In this document: positions 1 to 5,116 of the stretch, piece after piece
Layout of the letters: each line of letters opens with the position of its first letter
Numbering within the stretch: position 1 is the first letter of the stretch
From: JAICJJ01 sp039809985
Lineage (GTDB): Bacteria; Chloroflexota; Chloroflexia; Thermomicrobiales; UBA6265
Reading direction: 5' to 3'
DNA length: 5,116 nt
NCBI GenBank assembly: GCA_039809985.1
Contig: JBDHWC010000187.1
Span: 1 to 5,116 of the forward strand
Position numbers and translations under genes: made by a program
The notes under the pieces: model-generated
What the model was told of the DNA's origin: nothing
The model's input: only the letters and a program-made list of their open reading frames with translations
Databases searched by the model: none

Positions 1-132
1 ACGACGTGCGGAGAGGCCGCGCAAGGGCACACCTCTGCCCTGATTGGCTCCGCTCCGCAGGGCGCGCCTGACAGGGGCAGGTATCTGATCGATAGCGGTC
101 TTCGCCCCTCGCAGCCGGGCCCGCCGGGGCCG

Positions 133-212
133 CCCTCACCCCCCAACCCCCTCTCCCGCGGCGGCGGGAGAGGGGGAGCAGCTGAATCGGGGGAGGGATT
201 GGCCCTCCCCCG
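133..212. repeat. Nested GC-rich hairpin repeat, probably a dispersed intergenic element
   Basis: Two perfect hairpins lie side by side. The first pairs 147-159 (CCCCCTCTCCCGC) with 164-176 around a 4-base loop, giving 13 bp. The second pairs 188-197 (CGGGGGAGGG) with 203-212 around ATTGG, giving 10 bp. In addition, the C-rich run CCCTCACCCCC at 133-143 is nearly complementary to GGGGGAGGG at 189-197, so the first hairpin can sit inside a larger imperfect stem. No T-run follows, so it is not a standard intrinsic terminator. From memory, pyrimidine/purine elements of this style are scattered between genes in Chloroflexota; the multicopy nature is inference, since only one copy is in view. Confidence 0.6.
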
Positions 213-423
213 GACCCCCGGGTTGGCGCGGCGCGGCCGTTTCCTGACGGATACCCCCTGTCCGCAAGGCGCACCCGCGCGAACTGCCGGCCCGAAGGCC
301 GGGGCGAAGTGTCGTGGTCGGCTGGGACCGGGAGGCCGGGGCACCGCCGCGTCGTCGCGGTCACCGTCGTCGGTTCGGCCACGCCTACGTCGACCCACCG
401 CACCGGCGGGCTGCGGGCAGCAA

Positions 424-445
424 TGCCACGGGCACGAACGTGGCA
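424..445. repeat. Small inverted repeat, 7-bp arms
   Basis: TGCCACG at 424-430 is the exact reverse complement of CGTGGCA at 439-445, with 8 bases between. It lies about 360 bases before the first gene. It could be a protein-binding dyad or a chance pair in GC-rich DNA; nothing else supports a function. Confidence 0.3.
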
Positions 446-800
446 CACCCCCGGCTGGTCGGGAAGGAATCTCGGTCGCTGTCGCGGCAATCTCCCCCTT
501 GGACAGCGAGGCCACCGCCTCTCGCGACGAGGGCCTTCCCGCTTGGGTACCCGTTGATGCCGACGTCTGCTGCGTGGCCCGCCGCGACCACGAGGACCGC
601 CGTTCAACCGAAAGCGCCCGGACCGGACACCGCAGCGGGGGCATGAAGTGTGCTGAAAACTCGCCATGCAGGGGTGAATGCGGCCTGGTCCCTTCCACTT
701 GCACCAGACGTTCGCGCTGCTGCGGCGTCCGAGCCGAGAGAGGTGCTGACACCGCGGCGGCATCTCCCGCACGGCCGACTCATGAAAGGACTCTCCCTCG

Positions 801-2279
801 ATGGACGTCCGCCGCGTCACGCTCCTCGGCCGAACCCTCGCCCTCTCCCGCCGGCGAACTCTGCACGTGGCGGCTGGCGGCCTCTCGACGCTCGTGGGCC
901 TTGGGCAGAGGTCCGGCAGCAGGGCGACGCCGAGCGACGCCGCTGTTCGGCCCGATTCCGCAACCACCGCCGCAGCCGACGCCACGCCGGTCCCGGCTTC
1001 CGGGGAACCAGTGCCCGGGCTGGAGGCCGTCGACCGCGTCATTCGGGACGTGATGGGGCGCTGGGGGCTGCCCGGCGCGCAAGTGGCCTTGGCCAAGGAC
1101 GGCCGCCTCGTCTTCGACCGCGGCTACGGTCTGGCCGACGTCGACCGCGGCGAGGCGGTGCGGCCGACCTCCCTCTTCCGCATCGCCAGCACGACCAAGG
1201 CGATCACCGCGGTCGCGGTGCTCACCCTCGTGGACGCGGGCACGCTCTCGCTCGACGCGAAGGTGGTCCCACTGCTCGGCTTCGCGCCGCCGACCGGGGC
1301 CACACCGGACCCGCGCCTGGCCGACGTGACCGTGCAGGACCTCCTGGTCCACGCCGGAGGCTGGGACAGCGCCCAGTCGTTTGACCCGCAAGGACTCCCG
1401 TTCAGCCGGACCGCGGCGGCGGCGGTCGGCCTGGCCGACCCGGCCGAGGCGGCAACCATCGTCCGCTTCATGCTCGGTGAGCCGCTGGACTTCGCGCCCG
1501 GCACCCGCCAGGCCTACTCGAACTTCGGCTTCAACGTGCTGGGACGCGTCATCGAGAAGGTCACCGGGCAGCCCTACGCGGACTACGTGCGCACCCGCGT
1601 CCTCCTGCCGGCGGGGATCACCGGCATGCGCCTCGGACGGACCCGGCTCGCCGACCGCGCCCCGGACGAGGTGCGCTACTACGCGCCGCCGGGCCAGTCC
1701 CCGGGCTGGTCGGTCTTCTGGGGGGAGGGGTACGCTCCCTACGCCTACGGCGGGAGCACCTACTTGGAGGCACTCGACGCCCACGGCGGCTGGATCGCCT
1801 CGGCCTCCGACCTCGTCCGGTTCGCCACGGCCGTCGACGGGCAACGCGCCCCGGCCCTGCTCAAGCCGGCGACGGTTCGGGCGATGGTCGAGACCCTGCG
1901 TCCCCGCGCCGGAACGCCCGGGCACGGCGTTCCCGGTGTGACGGCCGAGGTGACGGCCGGGCTCGGCTGGGACATCATCCCGGGTGCGGGCGGCGTCGAG
2001 TGGTCCCGCGTCGGCGCGTTGATCGGCTCGACCGCGTCCTGGTTGGCGCGTCGGCCGGACGGCGTGACCGTCGCCTTCGTCACGAACTCGCTACCGTCCG
2101 ACTACAACGCGTTCCTCAACGAGACGATCACCGGGCTGGGCCAAGCGATCGACGCGGTGCCCGACTGGCCGACCGACGACTTCTTCCGAACCGCGGATGC
2201 CGTCCCGGACAGCGCATCGGACACGGCATCCGGTCGCGAGTCCGGGACCGCCAGCGCGCACCCACGGACGGACGGATGA
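801..2279 (+). CDS. Exported serine hydrolase, class C beta-lactamase fold (Beta-lactamase/CubicO family)
   Basis: This 492-residue protein belongs to the serine beta-lactamase-related hydrolases, which include esterases, D-aminopeptidases and carboxypeptidase-like enzymes; substrate cannot be told from sequence. The active-site box S-x-x-K is S130-T-T-K133 in RIASTTKAITA, and the second box Y-x-N is Y239-S-N241. HAGGWD (184-189) is a loop typical of this family. The third box, usually H-x-G or K-T-G, appears to be R403-V-G405 in WSRVGALIGS. The N-terminus has SRRRTL (16-21) followed by a weakly hydrophobic stretch (about 23-35), which fits a Tat signal, then a disordered Ala/Thr/Pro linker to about 70. 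The catalytic domain spans about 72-450, and the last 30 residues are a polar Ser/Asp/Thr tail. The ATG start is secure: an in-frame TGA lies at 783-785, no other start codon lies between, and AAAGGA at 785-790 sits 10 bases upstream. Export and fold are well supported; the exact reaction is unknown. Confidence 0.92.
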   Translation: MDVRRVTLLGRTLALSRRRTLHVAAGGLSTLVGLGQRSGSRATPSDAAVRPDSATTAAADATPVPASGEPVPGLEAVDRVIRDVMGRWGLPGAQVALAKDGRLVFDRGYGLADVDRGEAVRPTSLFRIASTTKAITAVAVLTLVDAGTLSLDAKVVPLLGFAPPTGATPDPRLADVTVQDLLVHAGGWDSAQSFDPQGLPFSRTAAAAVGLADPAEAATIVRFMLGEPLDFAPGTRQAYSNFGFNVLGRVIEKVTGQPYADYVRTRVLLPAGITGMRLGRTRLADRAPDEVRYYAPPGQSPGWSVFWGEGYAPYAYGGSTYLEALDAHGGWIASASDLVRFATAVDGQRAPALLKPATVRAMVETLRPRAGTPGHGVPGVTAEVTAGLGWDIIPGAGGVEWSRVGALIGSTASWLARRPDGVTVAFVTNSLPSDYNAFLNETITGLGQAIDAVPDWPTDDFFRTADAVPDSASDTASGRESGTASAHPRTDG

Positions 2280-2311
2280 CCGGCATCCGGCAGGGGTCGC
2301 GCGCCCATCAT

Positions 2312-2336
2312 GCCGGGGAGCTCGCTCCCCTTCGGC
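2312..2336 (+). terminator. Possible transcription terminator hairpin after the serine hydrolase gene
   Basis: GGGGAG (2315-2320) pairs exactly with CTCCCC (2325-2330) around a CTCG loop, and GCC (2312-2314) can pair with GGC (2334-2336) across a short TTC bulge. It starts about 33 bases past the stop codon. Only two T residues follow the stem, so it is a weak match to an intrinsic terminator; it may instead stabilise the 3' end of the mRNA or be chance. Confidence 0.3.
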
Positions 2337-2551
2337 GACGGCAACGTGGTCTGTCGTCCAGCACAGCACGCTGGTCACCACGCGGTCCGAGTCGGGCGGC
2401 ATGCAGGATCGGGATTACTGGCGGGCTCGGCCCCCTCATCTCTGCCTGCCGACACGCGCTCGGCAAGAGACAAGGCGGGGCGACCTTGGCAGCCGCGACA
2501 CGGACGAGTCAGCGGCCGAGGCGACAGTGGCCAGCCCGACAACGGTACCGC

Positions 2552-2595
2552 CGGCCACTGCGAGGGACGATCGCGATCGTCCCTCGCAGTGGCCG
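2552..2595. repeat. Perfect 44-bp palindrome with 22-bp arms and no spacer
   Basis: Bases 2552-2573 are the exact reverse complement of 2574-2595, with the axis between 2573 and 2574; the central 20 bases are GGGACGATCGCGATCGTCCC. The pairing stops at both ends (2551 C opposite 2596 A). As RNA it would form a very stable hairpin with a small loop at the centre. An additional copy of the outer arm, CAGTGGCC at 2525-2532, can pair with GGCCACTG at 2553-2560 and so compete with the main hairpin. No T-run follows. It lies about 80 bases before the next start codon. It could be a terminator-type structure, an operator for a dimeric regulator, or a copy of a dispersed palindromic element; the sequence alone does not decide. 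Confidence 0.9.
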
Positions 2596-2621
2596 ATCGC
2601 GGTCCGGCCGATAGGATCGCG
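2569..2621 (+). repeat. Three GATCGCG heptamers upstream of the fusion gene
   Basis: GATCGCG occurs at 2569-2575, 2595-2601 and 2615-2621. The first lies in the centre of the 44-bp palindrome, where it forms CGATCGCGATCG; the second begins at the palindrome's last base; the third overlaps TAGGAT (2612-2617), which weakly resembles a -10 box. Copies start 26 and then 20 bases apart. They may be binding sites for a regulator, but such short motifs also arise easily in GC-rich DNA. Confidence 0.4.
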
Positions 2622-2658
2622 AACGCCCTGACGCCTCGCGTCCGAGATGTTCGGCATG

Positions 2659-2665
2659 AAGGGAG
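2659..2665 (+). promoter_or_regulatory. Ribosome binding site that supports the GTG start at 2675
   Basis: AAGGGAG lies 9 bases before GTG 2675. An in-frame TGA at 2657-2659 closes the frame just upstream, so GTG is the first possible start. The later ATG at 2699 would remove the basic RR residues of the signal peptide and has no such site. Confidence 0.75.
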
Positions 2666-2674
2666 ACGTTTCCA

Positions 2675-4816
2675 GTGCGCAGAATCGCCTCAATCATCAT
2701 GGGACTGCTCCTCCTCCTGCCGCTGCTGGGAACGCGACCGGCACACGCCGAGCAGGCGACCCCGCCGTCCGGCTCGCCGACCGCAGCGGCCGGTGACTTC
2801 GCGGACCTGGTCGAGATCGGGGGCGGACGGCGACTCTGGCTCGAGTGCCGCGGCACGGGAAGCCCGACCGTGGTGCTGGAGGCCGGCGCCGGCAACGACG
2901 CCGACGCGTGGGACACGGTCGAACTGACGCCGGGCCAGACCGGGGCTGCGGTGCTGCCGGCGGTAGCCGGGTTCACCCGCGTCTGCGCCTACGACCGGCC
3001 CGGCACGGTGGGCGCAGCCGGCCAGCGCAGCCGCAGCGACCCCGCGCCGATGCCCCGCACGGCGGCGGACATCGTCGCCGACCTCCACGCGCTGCTGACC
3101 GCGGCCAAGGTGCCCGGACCCTACGTGCTCGTTGGCCATTCGTTCGGCGGCCTCGTCACTCGGCTCTACGCCGCCACCTACCCCGACGAGGTCGCCGGCC
3201 TCGTCCTCGTCGACGCCGCGCACGAGGACTGGTACGCGGCCGTGCGAGCCGCGTTGTCACCGGAGCAACGAGCGGACTACGACCGGCTTGCCGAGGAGGG
3301 CCCGCCGGAACTCGCCGGCGACCCGAACCACGAGCGGCTCGACACCGACGCCAGCGCGGAGGGGATGCGGCGCGCGGCCGCGGCGTCCCCCTTGCGGCCA
3401 ATGCCACTGGCGGTGGTCACCCACGGCCGGCCGTGGGACTGGCCGGCGGGGTACCCGGCCGAGGACCTCGAGGCGACCTGGCGCACGCTGCAAGAGCAAC
3501 TGGCCGCGTTGACCCCGGACGGCCGTTTGGTCGTCGCCACGGAGAGCGGCCACTTCATCCCCGGTGACCAGCCGGACGTGGTCGTCGCCGCCGTGCGGAA
3601 GGTGGTCGACGCCGTGCGCAACCCGGGCAGTTGGCGGGGCGAGGTCTCGGGGAGCCCCGTTCCGGCAGCCTCATCCTCGAGCGCGACCCCGGTCGCGGCC
3701 GGCAGCGGCCCGCGGTTGACCCCTTTGCTCGACTCCGTCCTCTCGCCGCCCCGCTGGTTCGTCGGCAGCGACGGCGGGGCGCGACTTGTCTACGAACTGG
3801 CGCTGACCAACGCCCTGCCGATCGCGGTCACCGTCCAAGAGGTCGAGGTACGCGACGCCGACTCGGGCACCGTGCTGCTGCGCCTCGCGGGGGAGTCACT
3901 GCTGGCGGCCATGTCGCTGGCCCCCACGCCGGACTCTCCAGACGTCCGCCTGCCGCCGTCGTCGGTCGGGATCGTCTGGCTCGAGGTGCCGATCGCGGGC
4001 GCGGACGCCATCCCGGCGCGGGTCACCCACCGAATCAGCATCAATCCGCCGCCCGACCTGCCGTTGCCGTCGGACCTACTGACGTTCACGGGACCGGCGT
4101 TCGCGGTCGACCAGCGGCCGCCAGTGGTGCTCGGGCCGCCGTTGTCCGGACCGGGCTGGGCGGCGCTCGGCAGTTGCTGTGACGGACCACACCGCCGAGC
4201 CATCTTCCCGATCGACGGCCAGTGGTTCCTCGCCCAACGATTCGCGATCGACTTCAACAAGCTGGACGCCGAGAACCGCCCGGGCACGGGCGATCCCCAC
4301 CTGCCAACGAGCTTCCCGACCTTCGGCCAGCCCGTGCTCGCGGTGGCCGACGCCACGGTCGCCGAAGCCGTCGACCGCTACCCGGACCTGCTGGTCGGCC
4401 AAGCCCGCGAGGAGGTGACTCCGGAGACCGCCGGCGGCAACCGGGTCGTGCTCGACTTGGGCGACGGGCGGTTCGCGGTCTACGCGCACCTGCGCGCCGG
4501 CAGCGTCGCGGTCCGGGCTGGCGACCGGGTCCGGCGCGGCCAGGTGATCGCGGCGGTCGGCAGCTCCGGCACCACGGGCGGCCCGCACCTGCACTTCCAA
4601 GTGACGGACCGCCCCTCGGTGATCGTCGCCGACGGGCTGCCCTACGTGTTCGACGCGTTCACGGTGACCGGGAGGACGCCGCCACTGGCGGACGTGCTGC
4701 CGTACTACGACTCGATGGCGCCGATCCCGGTCTCCATCGAGGGCGTCGGCCCCCGCAAGGACGAGTTGCCGCTGGGGAGCGACGTCGTCACGTTCCCCGA
4801 CGCGGTCGGCGGGTGA
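2675..4816 (+). CDS. Secreted two-domain enzyme: alpha/beta hydrolase fused to an M23-like metallopeptidase
   Basis: The 713-residue product begins with a Sec signal peptide: basic MRR, a hydrophobic core at about 5-19, and AHA (23-25) before a likely cleavage at 25/26. Residues about 44-315 form an alpha/beta hydrolase: strand and oxyanion-type loop VVLEAGAGN (66-74), YDRPG (106-110), nucleophile elbow G154-H-S156-F-G158, LVLVD to D180, a lid at about 184-245, and catalytic His H293 in ESGHF. I could not firmly assign the catalytic acid. A Ser/Ala/Pro-rich linker (about 318-346) leads to a beta-rich module (about 348-455, with LVYELALTN at 371-379). Residues about 484-665 form an M23/LytM-like domain: CCDGPHRRA (501-509), QRFAIDF (521-527), YAHL (603-606) and GPHLHF (636-641). 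M23 enzymes are zinc peptidases that mostly cut peptidoglycan cross-bridges. H638, H640, H605 and D526 fit the family, but R522 stands where the first zinc-binding His is usual. There is no frameshift at the junction and base use is uniform, so the fusion looks real. Substrates of both halves are unknown. Confidence 0.9.
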   Translation: MRRIASIIMGLLLLLPLLGTRPAHAEQATPPSGSPTAAAGDFADLVEIGGGRRLWLECRGTGSPTVVLEAGAGNDADAWDTVELTPGQTGAAVLPAVAGFTRVCAYDRPGTVGAAGQRSRSDPAPMPRTAADIVADLHALLTAAKVPGPYVLVGHSFGGLVTRLYAATYPDEVAGLVLVDAAHEDWYAAVRAALSPEQRADYDRLAEEGPPELAGDPNHERLDTDASAEGMRRAAAASPLRPMPLAVVTHGRPWDWPAGYPAEDLEATWRTLQEQLAALTPDGRLVVATESGHFIPGDQPDVVVAAVRKVVDAVRNPGSWRGEVSGSPVPAASSSSATPVAAGSGPRLTPLLDSVLSPPRWFVGSDGGARLVYELALTNALPIAVTVQEVEVRDADSGTVLLRLAGESLLAAMSLAPTPDSPDVRLPPSSVGIVWLEVPIAGADAIPARVTHRISINPPPDLPLPSDLLTFTGPAFAVDQRPPVVLGPPLSGPGWAALGSCCDGPHRRAIFPIDGQWFLAQRFAIDFNKLDAENRPGTGDPHLPTSFPTFGQPVLAVADATVAEAVDRYPDLLVGQAREEVTPETAGGNRVVLDLGDGRFAVYAHLRAGSVAVRAGDRVRRGQVIAAVGSSGTTGGPHLHFQVTDRPSVIVADGLPYVFDAFTVTGRTPPLADVLPYYDSMAPIPVSIEGVGPRKDELPLGSDVVTFPDAVGG

Positions 4817-4905
4817 GCGCCCTGCCCGCCAGTCGCTCGGGCGGCCAACCGAGGCACCACGGCGTCGGTCAGCCGCGGCGCTTCGCTCAACGAAGGAAAT
4901 CGCAG

Positions 4906-4941
4906 ATGCGCGGAACGGACGCACCTGACCCCGCGAAATGA
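4906..4941 (+). CDS. Possible short leader ORF before the Tat-signal gene
   Basis: ATG 4906 begins an 11-codon ORF (MRGTDAPDPAK) that ends at TGA 4939-4941. AAGGAAA at 4893-4899 is a good ribosome binding site 6 bases upstream. The stop overlaps ATG 4938-4940 in an ATGA arrangement, and that ATG is in frame with the next gene, which would allow translational coupling. The peptide has no recognisable attenuator features such as a run of one amino acid. It may be a regulatory leader or a chance ORF. Confidence 0.3.
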   Translation: MRGTDAPDPAK

Positions 4942-4943
4942 CC

Positions 4944-4950
4944 AGAAGGA
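4944..4950 (+). promoter_or_regulatory. Ribosome binding site that favours the TTG start at 4959
   Basis: AGAAGGA lies 8 bases before TTG 4959, an ideal spacing. The in-frame alternative ATG at 4938 lies upstream of this site and has no comparable sequence of its own, though it could be reached by coupling to the short ORF ending at 4941. Confidence 0.6.
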
Positions 4951-4958
4951 GTGCTCCC

Positions 4959-5116
4959 TTGAACCCGTTCAAGCCAGATGCCAACCACCAGTCGCGCGTC
5001 TCACGGCGAGGGTTGCTCGCCGCGTCGGCCATCGCGGGCGCGGGCCTCACCGCCGGTGGCCGACTCGCGGCCACCGCCGGCCCGGCCGGCGTCCCGGCCC
5101 CGTCGGTCGCCCGTCG
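4959..5116 (+). CDS. N-terminus of a Tat-exported protein, cut by the window edge
   Basis: Only the first 52 codons plus two bases are present. They encode a polar n-region (MNPFKPDANHQSRV), a clear twin-arginine motif S15-R-R-G-L-L20, a hydrophobic Ala/Gly/Ile stretch (about 19-33) and ATA at 38-40 as a possible signal peptidase site, followed by a Gly/Pro/Ala-rich region typical of the start of a mature exported protein. The function of the mature part cannot be judged. Tat substrates fold, often with a cofactor, before export. The TTG start is chosen for its ribosome binding site at 4944-4950; ATG 4938 would add seven residues (MTRRSAP). It follows the fusion gene by 142 bases in the same direction and may be co-transcribed with it, since I see no strong terminator in between. 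Confidence 0.8.
   Translation, partial: MNPFKPDANHQSRVSRRGLLAASAIAGAGLTAGGRLAATAGPAGVPAPSVAR

Larger units (their letters stand above)
1..800. other. Left intergenic stretch with no recognisable gene
   Basis: I see no convincing gene in these 800 bases. The forward frame starting at base 1 stays open through to 1053, but it reads through the C/G-tract repeat and gives Arg/Pro/Ser/Ala-rich protein without any motif, and its end overlaps the well-supported gene at 801. From about 450 to 640 that frame has fewer G/C third positions than the real genes here. Short ORFs on both strands have no recognisable domain and no clear ribosome binding site. What can be seen are small inverted repeats: GCCCTG/CAGGGC at 37-42 and 58-63, CCGGCC/GGCCGG around a CGAA loop at 287-302, a 7-bp pair at 424-445, and the larger repeat at 133-212. 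I found no tRNA, rRNA or riboswitch signature and no clear promoter hexamers. The stretch may hold the end of an upstream transcript and the leader of the next gene. Confidence 0.6.
2280..2674. other. Intergenic region between the serine hydrolase and the fusion gene
   Basis: These 395 bases hold no supported gene. An ATG at 2401 opens a 76-codon frame to 2631, but it lacks a ribosome binding site, shows no domain and runs through the large palindrome. The recognisable contents are a terminator-like hairpin near 2312-2336, the 44-bp palindrome at 2552-2595, three GATCGCG heptamers between 2569 and 2621, and the ribosome binding site of the next gene at 2659-2665. A 6-bp stem (2273-2278 with 2284-2289) also straddles the stop codon of the preceding gene. 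The size and content suggest that the downstream gene has its own promoter. Confidence 0.6.

Noticed and set aside
385..591. 68-codon reverse-strand ORF with somewhat more protein-like composition
   Set aside because: It has no recognisable domain or ribosome binding site, and the region has no other coding support; homology searches could reopen it.
698..735. TTGCAC as a -35 box for the serine hydrolase gene
   Set aside because: No A/T-rich -10 hexamer lies at a suitable distance downstream.
199..1053. Long forward frame, open from the window edge to 1053
   Set aside because: It reads through the C/G-tract repeat, has biased Arg/Pro/Ser/Ala composition and no domain, lacks a ribosome binding site at its possible start, and overlaps the well-supported gene at 801.
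780..1925. 381-codon reverse-strand ORF opposite the serine hydrolase
   Set aside because: It is an antisense shadow of a gene with clear catalytic motifs; its Arg/Gly/Val-rich protein has no motif.
2401..2631. 76-codon forward ORF in the gap between genes 1 and 2
   Set aside because: No ribosome binding site, no domain, and it runs through the perfect palindrome, which is unlikely inside a real gene.
4822..4848. Possible terminator after the fusion gene (CCGCC/GGCGG)
   Set aside because: Only a 5-bp stem with a long loop and no T-run; too weak to call.
4881..4895. CTTCG/CGAAG hairpin before the short ORF
   Set aside because: A 5-bp stem with no supporting context; expected by chance, although it is close to the ribosome binding site at 4893.
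4076..5074. 332-codon reverse-strand ORF opposite the M23 domain and gene 3 start
   Set aside because: It lies antisense to conserved M23 motifs and to a Tat signal, and its translation shows no domain.
1..5116. CRISPR array, tRNA/rRNA genes or transposase genes
   Set aside because: I saw no regularly spaced direct repeats, no cloverleaf or rRNA-like sequence, and no transposase or integrase motif.

Overview
The window is a very GC-rich bacterial segment with strong G/C preference at third codon positions. It has three non-overlapping genes, all on the + strand and all apparently encoding exported proteins. Start codons are ATG, GTG and probably TTG, each behind a purine-rich Shine-Dalgarno sequence. 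The composition, the Pro/Ala/Ser/Thr low-complexity linkers and a nested C/G-tract repeat near the left edge resemble Chloroflexota (Thermomicrobia-like) genomes, but this placement comes from memory of such sequences and is only moderately secure.

Layout. Positions 1-800 hold no gene I can recognise; they carry a nested GC-rich hairpin repeat (133-212) and a few small inverted repeats. Positions 801-2279 encode a class C beta-lactamase-fold serine hydrolase behind a likely Tat signal. A 395-base gap (2280-2674) follows, containing a terminator-like hairpin just after the stop and a perfect 44-bp palindrome (2552-2595) about 80 bases before the next start. Positions 2675-4816 encode a 713-residue secreted protein that joins an alpha/beta hydrolase to a beta-rich module and an M23-like (LytM-type) metallopeptidase domain. 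A 142-base gap leads to the start of a third gene (4959 to the window edge), of which only a textbook Tat signal and a Pro/Ala-rich stretch are visible. A short ORF with its own good Shine-Dalgarno lies just before it.

How they may work together. All three products seem to act outside the cytoplasm. The first is related to penicillin-binding and D-amino-acid-processing hydrolases and the second ends in a peptidoglycan-endopeptidase-like domain, so a role in the cell envelope is possible. The sequence does not prove this. The wide gap and the palindrome between genes 1 and 2 argue against one tight operon.

The items most worth a second look are the hydrolase-M23 fusion, the arginine in place of the usual first zinc ligand in its M23 domain, the 44-bp perfect palindrome with a competing partner sequence and nearby GATCGCG repeats, and the short ORF that overlaps an alternative start of gene 3.
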